32,858 nt of DNA, taken from positions 1 to 32,858 of the forward strand of contig DJWY01000002.1 of NCBI GenBank assembly GCA_002448305.1, in the 5' to 3' direction. This stretch comes from Selenomonadales bacterium UBA7018 (GTDB lineage: Bacteria; Bacillota; Negativicutes; Selenomonadales; Selenomonadaceae). Within the stretch, counting starts at the first letter, position 1, and every line of letters begins with the position of its first letter. The position numbers and the translations under genes were made by a program. The notes beneath the pieces are model-generated. The model saw only the letters and a list, made by a program, of their open reading frames with translations. It searched no databases and was not told the DNA's origin. Shown piece after piece: positions 8,027-13,789 of this stretch.

Positions 8027-8554
8027 TTAAAATCTAAGGGAAGTTTTCAGCTTTGTCAAGTCTATATCGCTACGAATTTCAGGATTTTTTCTTAAAAAAT
8101 TTTGTTCGGACTCCGGCGCGGCGGTAAAACTAACCAGACGACCGACTTTGGCATAACATTTGCGCACAATTTTATTATTCGGGTCGTTTATCGTCAGGCA
8201 CGCCTTTGAAACGACAGGTTCTCTGCCGCGATTCGCTATAAAATTCAAATGCAATTCAACTTGCGGCTCGTCTTCGCCGCTAGCATAGTAAACTCCCAAA
8301 TTATTTTCCGCGTACGGATTCAAAACGTTGAAAAGCACGTCCATTAACATCGATAAATCCATTTTTTTCGGATTAAATTCGATTTCGACGGCGGAAATAT
8401 CTTCCAAAGTTTGCGGTTCGTAATTAACGTAGCTGTGAACGTTCCGCGCAGACAATTTCCCGACCAAAACGCTCAAAACACCCGGAATATCCGTAAAAAT
8501 TTCCTGCAATTCGTCAACATTGCCCCCGCTGAAGTAAATTTTCTTCGTGTACAT
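8027..8554 (-). CDS. MsrA-like protein lacking the catalytic cysteine
   Basis: 175 residues with the fold signature of peptide-methionine (S)-S-oxide reductase: IYFSGGNVDELQEIF at the position of GGCFWC..E, IPGVLSV, a following VEIEFNPKKMDLSMLMDVLF, and the C-terminal AAPESEQNFLRKNPE equivalent to the family's YHQ-YL-KNP end. The GCFWC active site is replaced by GNVDE and the YHQ tyrosine/histidine by SEQ, so normal Msr chemistry is not expected. The ATG at 8554 has AGGAG nine bases upstream, and the strong promoter at 8586-8615 excludes the earlier in-frame ATGs. It may bind rather than reduce oxidised methionine, or have a new role. Confidence 0.7.
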   Translation of the reverse strand: MYTKKIYFSGGNVDELQEIFTDIPGVLSVLVGKLSARNVHSYVNYEPQTLEDISAVEIEFNPKKMDLSMLMDVLFNVLNPYAENNLGVYYASGEDEPQVELHLNFIANRGREPVVSKACLTINDPNNKIVRKCYAKVGRLVSFTAAPESEQNFLRKNPEIRSDIDLTKLKTSLRF

Positions 8555-8585
8555 GCTTTTAGTCTCCTTAACTATGATTTTCATG

Positions 8586-8615
8586 ATTATACAACGCCGA
8601 ATTGCACTTTGACAA
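8586..8615 (-). promoter_or_regulatory. Sigma-A type promoter of the MsrA-like gene
   Basis: On the minus strand, TTGTCA (8615-8610), an 18-nt spacer, then TATAAT (8591-8586). Transcription would start near 8579, about 25 nt before the ATG at 8554. Confidence 0.75.
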
Positions 8616-8645
8616 TAAAAAATGCCGCCAACTTTCGACGGCAAG
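8614..8645 (-). terminator. Rho-independent terminator of the two-gene nuclease operon
   Basis: TGCCG (8623-8627) pairs with CGGCA (8639-8643). On the minus strand the hairpin is followed by a run of T. It sits 24 nt after the stop of the 184-residue gene and separates that unit from the MsrA-like gene. Confidence 0.75.
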
Positions 8646-8668
8646 ATATTTTTATCAAAAATTTAGCC

Positions 8669-9223
8669 TCAAGACCTCAAAGCGGCAAGTTTATCGAATG
8701 TTCCAAAGATTTTTTCCTGAACATTGCCCGCATTTATCTCGCTAAGCGGAAATTCAGCGAACATAACACAATTTAAGCCAGAATATTTTTCTCGAATATA
8801 ATCAGCTTTCGGAACGGACTTTGTAAAAGTTTCCGAAGGATTTAAATCGAAAATTCCTTCGCCCCATAAAGGATTTGTGTATTTATTTGATTCGGCAGGG
8901 CTAATTCGCGTCTCGTAATTTATTTCGTTGTCAAAAAAATATTTCGCAACCCTTATCGCGGCGTCATCTAAATCAATTTGCATTCCGTAAATAATATTTT
9001 TTATATCGTCATTACGTTTGAAAAGCAAAATAAAACTTCCGAACGTCCAGCCCCAACGGTCAGCGTCACTGCTATAACGCAGAAAATTTTCAGTCAAGAG
9101 AATGTAGCCAAAATCGCTTTCCTTTACAAGATTTTTAGTGAAAGTCATCAACTTGCCGACATTTTCTTGAGTTTTGCGGACAATTTTCATTGCATTGCGG
9201 ATATTATCGTCAATCAAAGACAT
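8669..9223 (-). CDS. Unrecognised 184-residue protein, partner of the nuclease-like gene
   Basis: I do not recognise this family. The first ~35 residues are helical and polar (NIRNAMKIVRKTQENVGKL); the rest looks like a mixed alpha/beta domain with an aromatic patch (DRWGWTFGSFILLFKR). There is no signal peptide or membrane segment, so it is probably cytoplasmic. The ATG at 9223 has AGGAGGAT eight bases upstream and overlaps the end of the nuclease-like gene by 14 nt, so the two are translationally coupled and share one promoter and terminator. Such tight coupling suggests a complex or a toxin/antidote-like pair, but no activity can be assigned. Confidence 0.7.
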   Translation of the reverse strand: MSLIDDNIRNAMKIVRKTQENVGKLMTFTKNLVKESDFGYILLTENFLRYSSDADRWGWTFGSFILLFKRNDDIKNIIYGMQIDLDDAAIRVAKYFFDNEINYETRISPAESNKYTNPLWGEGIFDLNPSETFTKSVPKADYIREKYSGLNCVMFAEFPLSEINAGNVQEKIFGTFDKLAALRS

Positions 9224-9839
9224 AAAATTTATCCTCCTCTACTTTTGGCAAGAAATTTAAGCTATCGAACGAACGAAAACTTTCAAAGCCCTTGAGTTTT
9301 AATAAATCAATCAAATCTTTTGCGATAAGCGCGTCGAAATCGGCTAATTGCAGTTTATTTAGCTCGTCCAATACATTTTCCCACGAAATATAGCTTAGAT
9401 TTACGCCGAATTCATTAAAAATATTTTTGCGGCGTCTGTTGGTAACAATTTCAAGGCAGGTCGATTCTGGCGCGAGAAAAATTAAAATTTTTTCCCTGCC
9501 GTTTGCTTTCTTCTGCAAAATTTTGGCTTCGCGCTCAAGTTGGTCGTCACCCGATAAGTTGCTTTGATATTTGACCTCGACACCAATTAAAATTTCCTCG
9601 AAGTCAAGCAACACATCGATTTCAGCTGGCGAATCATACGGCCAAAAATGAATTTTATCGCCCCAGTAGCCGCCGCGAATATTTTTTAGCTCGTCGGCAA
9701 GTTTTTCAGGGCGAATACACTTCACAAACAGCGGCTGAAGGATTTTTTCAAAGCCAGTATAACGCAACGTGCCAAAAAAGTTTCCTGTCAGCTCATCTTC
9801 CTTGTTATTCTCAATTTTACCGCAAAGTTCCGCTATCAA
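9210..9839 (-). CDS. PD-(D/E)XK nuclease-like protein
   Basis: 209 residues. The central region has the nuclease-fold motif: SPAEIDVLLDFEE (acidic E and D), then LIGVEVKYQS supplying the E-x-K pair, followed by a helix (DDQLEREAKIL) and a strand (EKILIFLAPE). The N-terminal ~75 residues and the C-terminal region (SWENVLDELNKL, a Leu-rich helix) are family-specific. The start is the TTG at 9839 with AGGAGG eight bases upstream. It is the first gene of a two-gene operon. Proteins of this kind include restriction-type and defence nucleases as well as repair enzymes; the target cannot be read from the sequence. Confidence 0.75.
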   Translation of the reverse strand: MIAELCGKIENNKEDELTGNFFGTLRYTGFEKILQPLFVKCIRPEKLADELKNIRGGYWGDKIHFWPYDSPAEIDVLLDFEEILIGVEVKYQSNLSGDDQLEREAKILQKKANGREKILIFLAPESTCLEIVTNRRRKNIFNEFGVNLSYISWENVLDELNKLQLADFDALIAKDLIDLLKLKGFESFRSFDSLNFLPKVEEDKFYVFD

Positions 9840-9863
9840 AATAAATTCCTCCTTTCGCGTCGA

Positions 9864-9892
9864 AGTATATCACAAAATAAATCAATGTACAA
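9864..9892 (-). promoter_or_regulatory. Promoter of the nuclease-like two-gene operon
   Basis: On the minus strand, TTGTAC (9892-9887), a 17-nt spacer, then TATACT (9869-9864) preceded by TGA (extended -10). The -35 lies within the last codons of the upstream ABC transporter gene, so the operon can be expressed on its own. Confidence 0.75.
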
Positions 9893-11318
9893 GTTCAATC
9901 CTCCCCATTTCCATAAAATAATTTGAATCGTGCGTTATGATTATCAGCGTGCGATTTTTTGTTGCCAAAATCAGATTTTCTACTAATTTTTCTGCGCGGC
10001 GGCGGTCAAGTCCTGCTGTCGGCTCGTCCAAAATTAAAATATCCGGTTCGCTCGCCAATGCCAACGCTATTTGTAAGCGATTTCGTTCGCCGCCGGATAA
10101 TTTCGCGCCGTTTTCGCCAATTTCCGCGTCAAGGTCGAAATTTTCTAGTCCGCTAACCTGCATTGCCGACAAAATCTTTTCTTCCGATATATTTCCGTGC
10201 AACATTTCAAAATTATAGCGAATCGACGTTGAAAAAATGTAATTATTGAACGTCGCGGCGGAAATTTTGCCGTTAATCGCAATTTTGCCGCTATCGGGCG
10301 GAAAAAGTTTCGTCAAAAGATAAAGCAAAGTAGTTTTACCCGCGCCGCTCTCGCCGACTATCGCTAATTTCTCGCCGCGCTCAATATTCAAGCTAAAATC
10401 GCTGAAAATTTTCTCGCCGCCGTAGCTGAAACTTAAATTTTTAATTTCAATCGCCTTATCGGTCGAAAAAATCTGCGCGGGCGGCAAATTTTTTATTTTG
10501 TAATCTTCTAATCTCCTAATTCTATTCAAAGTTCTAATCGCTGGCTGAATTTGGCTAAAAATTTCGAGCGTGGCTAAGAAAATGAGCGTCCAGACCGTCA
10601 ACGCGATTGTATCAGCTACCGCCGCAACTTTCAACAGGATAAAAAAGAATCCTGCCGCGTTCAAAATTCTAAAAGCGGTATCGAAATTGATTTGCCGCGC
10701 AGTTAGATTGAAATTTTCTTCGCCGAAGTTCTTAGCGGCAAGATTTAGGCGTTTAAGGGCGGTTTTTTTGCCGAAAATGTTCAATTCGTCGCGCCCGTCA
10801 TTGAAATCTAAAATTTTTTCGCGGTAAGTTGAATCATCAGGGGCTTTAAGGGCGATTGGAATAAGATTAGCTAAAAAAATTGCGGGCAGAAGCGGTTCGC
10901 GCAAGAAATAAGTTAATAAAATGGTGACGAGAGCGGCAGTAGAGAGCGGCAAAACGACGCGCGGGAGGAAATCTTTCAATAAATCGGCGGAAATGGTGAG
11001 TGAGTGGAGTAAATCGCCTTCATGAGAGCGACCGGACTTCATTGGAAAGATTTTTGCGGCGTTTAGGAAGATTTTTCCGCGCAGATTGTCTAAAAAGAGG
11101 AAAATAATCTTGTGAGAAATGAATCTATCGGCGTAACGGAGCACGGCGCGCGAAATTCCAGCGGTACGGACTAAAGTAATGGCGATTGAGAGCTTAGAAA
11201 GGGGCGGATGCAGAGCGGCGGAGGCGATGAGCCAAGCAGAAGCCGCCAAAAGTAAAATATCAGCGAGAGCGGCGGCTAAATTCGCTAAGATAGCAGGCAA
11301 AAAGCGTTTGAGAGTCAT
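9882..11318 (-). CDS. CydC-like ABC transporter half (fused membrane and ATPase domains)
   Basis: 478 residues: a membrane domain (about 1-275) followed by an ATPase domain. The membrane part has CydC features: LLLAASAWLIASAAL, VRTAGISRAVLRYADRFISH and EGDLLHSLTISADLL. The ATPase shows Walker A GESGAGKTT, signature LSGGERNR, Walker B ILILDEP, D-loop AGLD and H-loop ITHD. CydDC pairs export thiols needed for cytochrome bd assembly, but no cydD or cydAB is here. The chain is shorter than usual CydC (about 570), and the segment between Walker A and the signature is trimmed so that the Q-loop Gln appears replaced by Asn (FNNYIF). There is no C39 peptidase domain, so it is not a self-evident exporter for the nearby GG-leader proteins. 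The ATG has AAGGTGAT upstream. Confidence 0.8.
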   Translation of the reverse strand: MTLKRFLPAILANLAAALADILLLAASAWLIASAALHPPLSKLSIAITLVRTAGISRAVLRYADRFISHKIIFLFLDNLRGKIFLNAAKIFPMKSGRSHEGDLLHSLTISADLLKDFLPRVVLPLSTAALVTILLTYFLREPLLPAIFLANLIPIALKAPDDSTYREKILDFNDGRDELNIFGKKTALKRLNLAAKNFGEENFNLTARQINFDTAFRILNAAGFFFILLKVAAVADTIALTVWTLIFLATLEIFSQIQPAIRTLNRIRRLEDYKIKNLPPAQIFSTDKAIEIKNLSFSYGGEKIFSDFSLNIERGEKLAIVGESGAGKTTLLYLLTKLFPPDSGKIAINGKISAATFNNYIFSTSIRYNFEMLHGNISEEKILSAMQVSGLENFDLDAEIGENGAKLSGGERNRLQIALALASEPDILILDEPTAGLDRRRAEKLVENLILATKNRTLIIITHDSNYFMEMGRIELVH

Positions 11319-11348
11319 AAAATCACCTTCCGAGCGAAAAAATTAGTC
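11319..11348 (-). repeat. Shared 5' leader, copy 1
   Basis: The 30 nt ahead of the CydC-like start are almost identical to 13692-13722 ahead of rbgA; read on the minus strand they share the GCTCGGAAGGTGATTTT block and the ACTAATTTTT run before it. The copies differ by one indel and two bases. The block contains the ribosome site of each gene. Confidence 0.75.
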
Positions 11349-11531
11349 GCGAGAGCAAAATTTCCTGCTAAAAGCGGTTTTGAGGGCTATTTTTCGACGC
11401 AAAATGAAAAGTCCGTTATACCGGACGCTTGAAAATAGTAAAATGGCGTCATGACGCGCTTTTTATAAAATATGGTAGAAATTAGGCTTGAAAAGTGCTG
11501 AAAAATCCGTCACAGCGGATTTTTATTTTCA
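11349..11531. other. Intergenic region with palindromes and a terminator-like hairpin
   Basis: No gene is seen. It contains GTCCG/CGGAC arms (11411-11425), a perfect 12-bp palindrome GCGTCATGACGC (11446-11457), and a hairpin AAAATCCG-6 nt-CGGATTTT followed by T-rich sequence (11501-11529) that looks like a Rho-independent terminator isolating the downstream promoter. The palindrome could be an operator. Confidence 0.5.
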
Positions 11532-11560
11532 TTGACGGCAGAAAAATTTTTTGCTAAAGT
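11532..11560 (+). promoter_or_regulatory. Promoter of GG-leader gene 1
   Basis: TTGACG (11532-11537), 17 nt, TAAAGT (11555-11560) with TGC in front (extended -10). The following ~50 nt are nearly the same as after the promoter at 12025-12052. Confidence 0.75.
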
Positions 11561-11620
11561 GTGTAACGAAATGGAATTTGGAACGTATAAGGAATAGAAA
11601 ACGCTTTGGAGGTTGATATT

Positions 11621-11986
11621 ATGGCTGTGGAAAACAAATTCGCGGACGAAATGCTCACCGATGACGAACTTGACTATGTCGTGGGCGGTACAAGAATCGA
11701 AACCGCTTTGGCGAATTCACTTTTTAGCCAACTTATTTACGGTAAAAATTTACCAATAGAGGTCACAAATGCGGATAACAATCTTCTTGCCAAAGAGACT
11801 TTAGAATCATTACTGGATTATTATTTTGAAGGAAAAATGGCATATAATATCGATGTAGGTAAGAACGGCACGGGTGTCGGCGAAAAAGCCAATGAGTATT
11901 ACTTAAACGGTCAAAAACTTGATAACGATCTTCTTTTGTCTGCAATAAATAATGTTATAGTGAAAAACCAAAGTAAAAATTTATAA
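11621..11986 (+). CDS. Double-glycine-leader secreted-type protein 1
   Basis: 121 residues. Residues 1-23 form a leader ending in LTDDELDYVVGG, the pattern cut by C39-type peptidases during ABC export of bacteriocins and related peptides. The 98-residue cargo (starting TRIETALANS) has no cysteine, is acidic to neutral with Leu/Asn-rich segments, and carries no recognised motif. It shares the leader, but not the cargo, with the next two genes. The ATG at 11621 has GGAGG eight bases upstream; an in-frame TTG at 11606 lies within that site. It has its own promoter and terminator. No immunity gene or processing protease is adjacent, so a bacteriocin role is inference. Confidence 0.8.
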   Translation: MAVENKFADEMLTDDELDYVVGGTRIETALANSLFSQLIYGKNLPIEVTNADNNLLAKETLESLLDYYFEGKMAYNIDVGKNGTGVGEKANEYYLNGQKLDNDLLLSAINNVIVKNQSKNL

Positions 11987-11987
11987 A

Positions 11988-12022
11988 ATAAAAGCCCTTC
12001 GGCGCGTGTCGGAGGGTTTTTT
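11988..12022 (+). terminator. Terminator after GG-leader gene 1
   Basis: GCCCTTCG pairs with CGGAGGG across an 8-nt loop, followed by TTTTTT. It is nearly identical to the terminator at 12814-12852. Confidence 0.85.
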
Positions 12023-12024
12023 CG

Positions 12025-12052
12025 TTGACGATTGAAAATTTTTTGCTAGACT
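12025..12052 (+). promoter_or_regulatory. Promoter of GG-leader genes 2 and 3
   Basis: TTGACG (12025-12030), 16 nt, TAGACT (12047-12052). With the following leader (TTTGTAACGAAATCGAATTT onward) it is a clear duplicate of the unit at 11532-11600. Confidence 0.7.
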
Positions 12053-12119
12053 TTGTAACGAAATCGAATTTTGAACGTATAAGGAATAGAAAAGAGAAAG
12101 GAGAAAGGAGACTGATATT

Positions 12120-12458
12120 ATGGCAGAGGAAGACAAATTCGCGGACGAAATGCTTACCGAAGAAGAACTTGACGGCGTGGCGGGCGGCTCAATTTCCGAA
12201 ATATGGGACGACGGCGAAAAATTGTACGAACGCGGACTTTTGAGCTTGGATGATGAGTTCAATGTAACCAAAATTCGCGAAAAATTGCACGAAATGGGCT
12301 ACACCGGCTACAAAGACGTCATCAACTTCCTTGAGGGCAACATTTACACCGACAAAAGCGGCAATATTATTACTCGTAATCAATTCTGGGAAAATTTCGA
12401 CGCTGAAAACGGAACTAAGAAAATTGAACGAAAAGGATTCGAGAACATTTTTAAATAA
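12120..12458 (+). CDS. Double-glycine-leader secreted-type protein 2
   Basis: 112 residues. The leader (1-23) ends LTEEELDGVAGG; the 89-residue cargo lacks cysteine. The cargo is homologous to that of protein 3: both start with a (D)DGE/DGD-(K/E)L-x-(E/K)RGL helix, have TKIREKLHEMGY/TKVREAIHNLGY in the middle, and end with FWENFDAENG/FWKNFDAENKG. This suggests a folded mini-domain rather than a short modified peptide. The ATG has AAAGGAGACTGAT upstream, where AGAAAGG is itself tandemly doubled. Gene 3 follows after 21 nt with no terminator, so the two are co-transcribed. Confidence 0.8.
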   Translation: MAEEDKFADEMLTEEELDGVAGGSISEIWDDGEKLYERGLLSLDDEFNVTKIREKLHEMGYTGYKDVINFLEGNIYTDKSGNIITRNQFWENFDAENGTKKIERKGFENIFK

Positions 12459-12479
12459 AAAGAAAGGTAGTAGATAACA

Positions 12480-12794
12480 ATGGCAGATGAAAAAATTTTT
12501 AAGGACGAGATTTTGAGCGATGAGGAACTTGACGGCGTAGCGGGCGGCACCAGAGCCGAAACTTACGCTGACGGCGACGAACTTGTTAAACGCGGACTTA
12601 TCAGCGAATATGATGCGTTGAGTTCGACAAAAGTTCGCGAGGCTATTCATAATCTCGGCTACAAGTACAAGGATCACGGCGGAATTAAAGGTTTTGGCGG
12701 CAAAGATAACGAATACTTCAACAAAAAAGGCGAAAGCGTTACACGCGAGGAATTCTGGAAGAATTTCGACGCTGAAAACAAAGGTCTCTTCTAA
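12480..12794 (+). CDS. Double-glycine-leader secreted-type protein 3
   Basis: 104 residues. The leader ends LSDEELDGVAGG at residue 23; the 81-residue cargo has no cysteine and is a clear paralogue of protein 2, with a Gly/Lys-rich insertion (KDHGGIKGFGGKD) where protein 2 has VINFLEGN. The ribosome site is AAAGGTAG, weaker than those of proteins 1 and 2. The final FW-x-NFDAEN motif is conserved in both paralogues and is the best marker of this cargo family. Export and role are inferred from the leader only. Confidence 0.8.
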   Translation: MADEKIFKDEILSDEELDGVAGGTRAETYADGDELVKRGLISEYDALSSTKVREAIHNLGYKYKDHGGIKGFGGKDNEYFNKKGESVTREEFWKNFDAENKGLF

Positions 12795-12813
12795 TTTCTA
12801 TCGCAAATCGTAC

Positions 12814-12852
12814 AAAAAAAAGCCCTTCGGCGGTCTCGTCGGAGGGTTTTTT
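12814..12852. terminator. Terminator after GG-leader gene 3
   Basis: A-run, GCCCTTCG-loop-CGGAGGG stem and T-run. It lies between two convergent genes and can serve both. Same stem as at 11988-12022. Confidence 0.85.
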
Positions 12853-13691
12853 CAATCTAGGAAGACTTTTCCGAGTTTACCTGCGCGGAAATCGGCTAAA
12901 ACGAGCTTTAAAGCTTTGTCGGTGTCGATTAAGCCGCCTTTTTTTATGCAACCGCGCTTGAGAGAGATTTTATTTAGAATTTCGGAGCCGTCAGCGGGCA
13001 AATTGTCGATTTTATAGCGTTCGATTAAACCGTTGGGGAATTTTTCGGCTAAAGTTTCCAAAAGTTTGCAAACAGTGGGTTCAAGGTCGTGAATTTCGTC
13101 GCTAATGGCGTAAATCCACGATAATTTTAGTGCGACGTCTGGATTATCGAATTTCGGATATAAAATTCCGGGCATATCGAGCAAATCAAGCCCGTCAGCG
13201 ATTTTAATCCACTGTTTAGCGCGAGTGACGCCGGGTTTATTCTCAATTTTAGTATGATTCATGCCCGCGAGGCGATTAATCAGGGAAGATTTGCCGACGT
13301 TAGGAATCCCGACAATCATAGCGCGAGCGGAGCGAGGTTTTGCGCCGTGCTTAGAAAATTTATTAGTTTTCGGCTTTGCGAGGGATTTTGCAAGGGAAAT
13401 AAGGTTTTTAATGCCGGAACCGTTGACGGAATCGACAGCGACGGCGGAAAAATTGTTATCGCGGAAATTTTTAAGGGAAATTTCGACGTTAGCGGCTAAA
13501 TCGGCTTTATTTAGTACGATTAAGCGAGGTTTATCGCCGATAAGTTCATTTAGGAGCGGATTTTGACTGCTTAGGGGAATTCTGGCGTCTAAAAGTTCGA
13601 TAACGAGGTCGACGAGCGGCAAATTTTCATTAATAAGGCGTTTAGCCTTTTGCATATGACCAGGAAACCAATTCAGAGTAGAAATTTGCAT
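12852..13691 (-). CDS. rbgA: RbgA (YlqF), ribosome assembly GTPase
   Basis: Essential GTPase for late assembly of the 50S subunit in Firmicutes. 279 residues with the circularly permuted motif order: G4 LNKADL comes first, then G1 GIPNVGKSS and G3 DMPG. The N-terminal WFPGHMQKAKR and the PGVTRAKQW switch region are diagnostic. The C-terminal helical domain is complete. The ATG at 13691 has GGAAGGTGA upstream and matches the family start; the frame is open to 13802 but that part overlaps the divergent promoter. The leader is shared with the CydC-like gene. Confidence 0.93.
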   Translation of the reverse strand: MQISTLNWFPGHMQKAKRLINENLPLVDLVIELLDARIPLSSQNPLLNELIGDKPRLIVLNKADLAANVEISLKNFRDNNFSAVAVDSVNGSGIKNLISLAKSLAKPKTNKFSKHGAKPRSARAMIVGIPNVGKSSLINRLAGMNHTKIENKPGVTRAKQWIKIADGLDLLDMPGILYPKFDNPDVALKLSWIYAISDEIHDLEPTVCKLLETLAEKFPNGLIERYKIDNLPADGSEILNKISLKRGCIKKGGLIDTDKALKLVLADFRAGKLGKVFLD

Positions 13692-13722
13692 AAAAATCAC
13701 CTTCCGAGCAGAAAAATTAGTC
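13692..13722 (-). repeat. Shared 5' leader, copy 2
   Basis: Near-identical to 11319-11348, located in the same position directly before the start codon of rbgA on the same strand. It could be a duplicated control element or a trace of duplication of the whole gene start. Confidence 0.75.
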
Positions 13723-13727
13723 ACATA

Positions 13728-13755
13728 TTGGAAAAATCCTGTTTTCTGATATAAT
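13728..13755 (+). promoter_or_regulatory. Promoter of the giant Hsp70/actin-like gene
   Basis: TTGGAA (13728-13733), 16 nt, TATAAT (13750-13755) with TGA in front. The TGATATAAT core is the same as before mlaE (18653-18661). Confidence 0.75.
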
Positions 13756-13789
13756 CTTTGCGGAAAATTTTTTTGGAAGGGGATTTTAA

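Noticed and set aside
9882..11318. Reading the ABC transporter as the exporter of the GG-leader proteins
   Set aside because: It lacks a C39 peptidase domain, its membrane motifs are CydC-like, and it is transcribed divergently.
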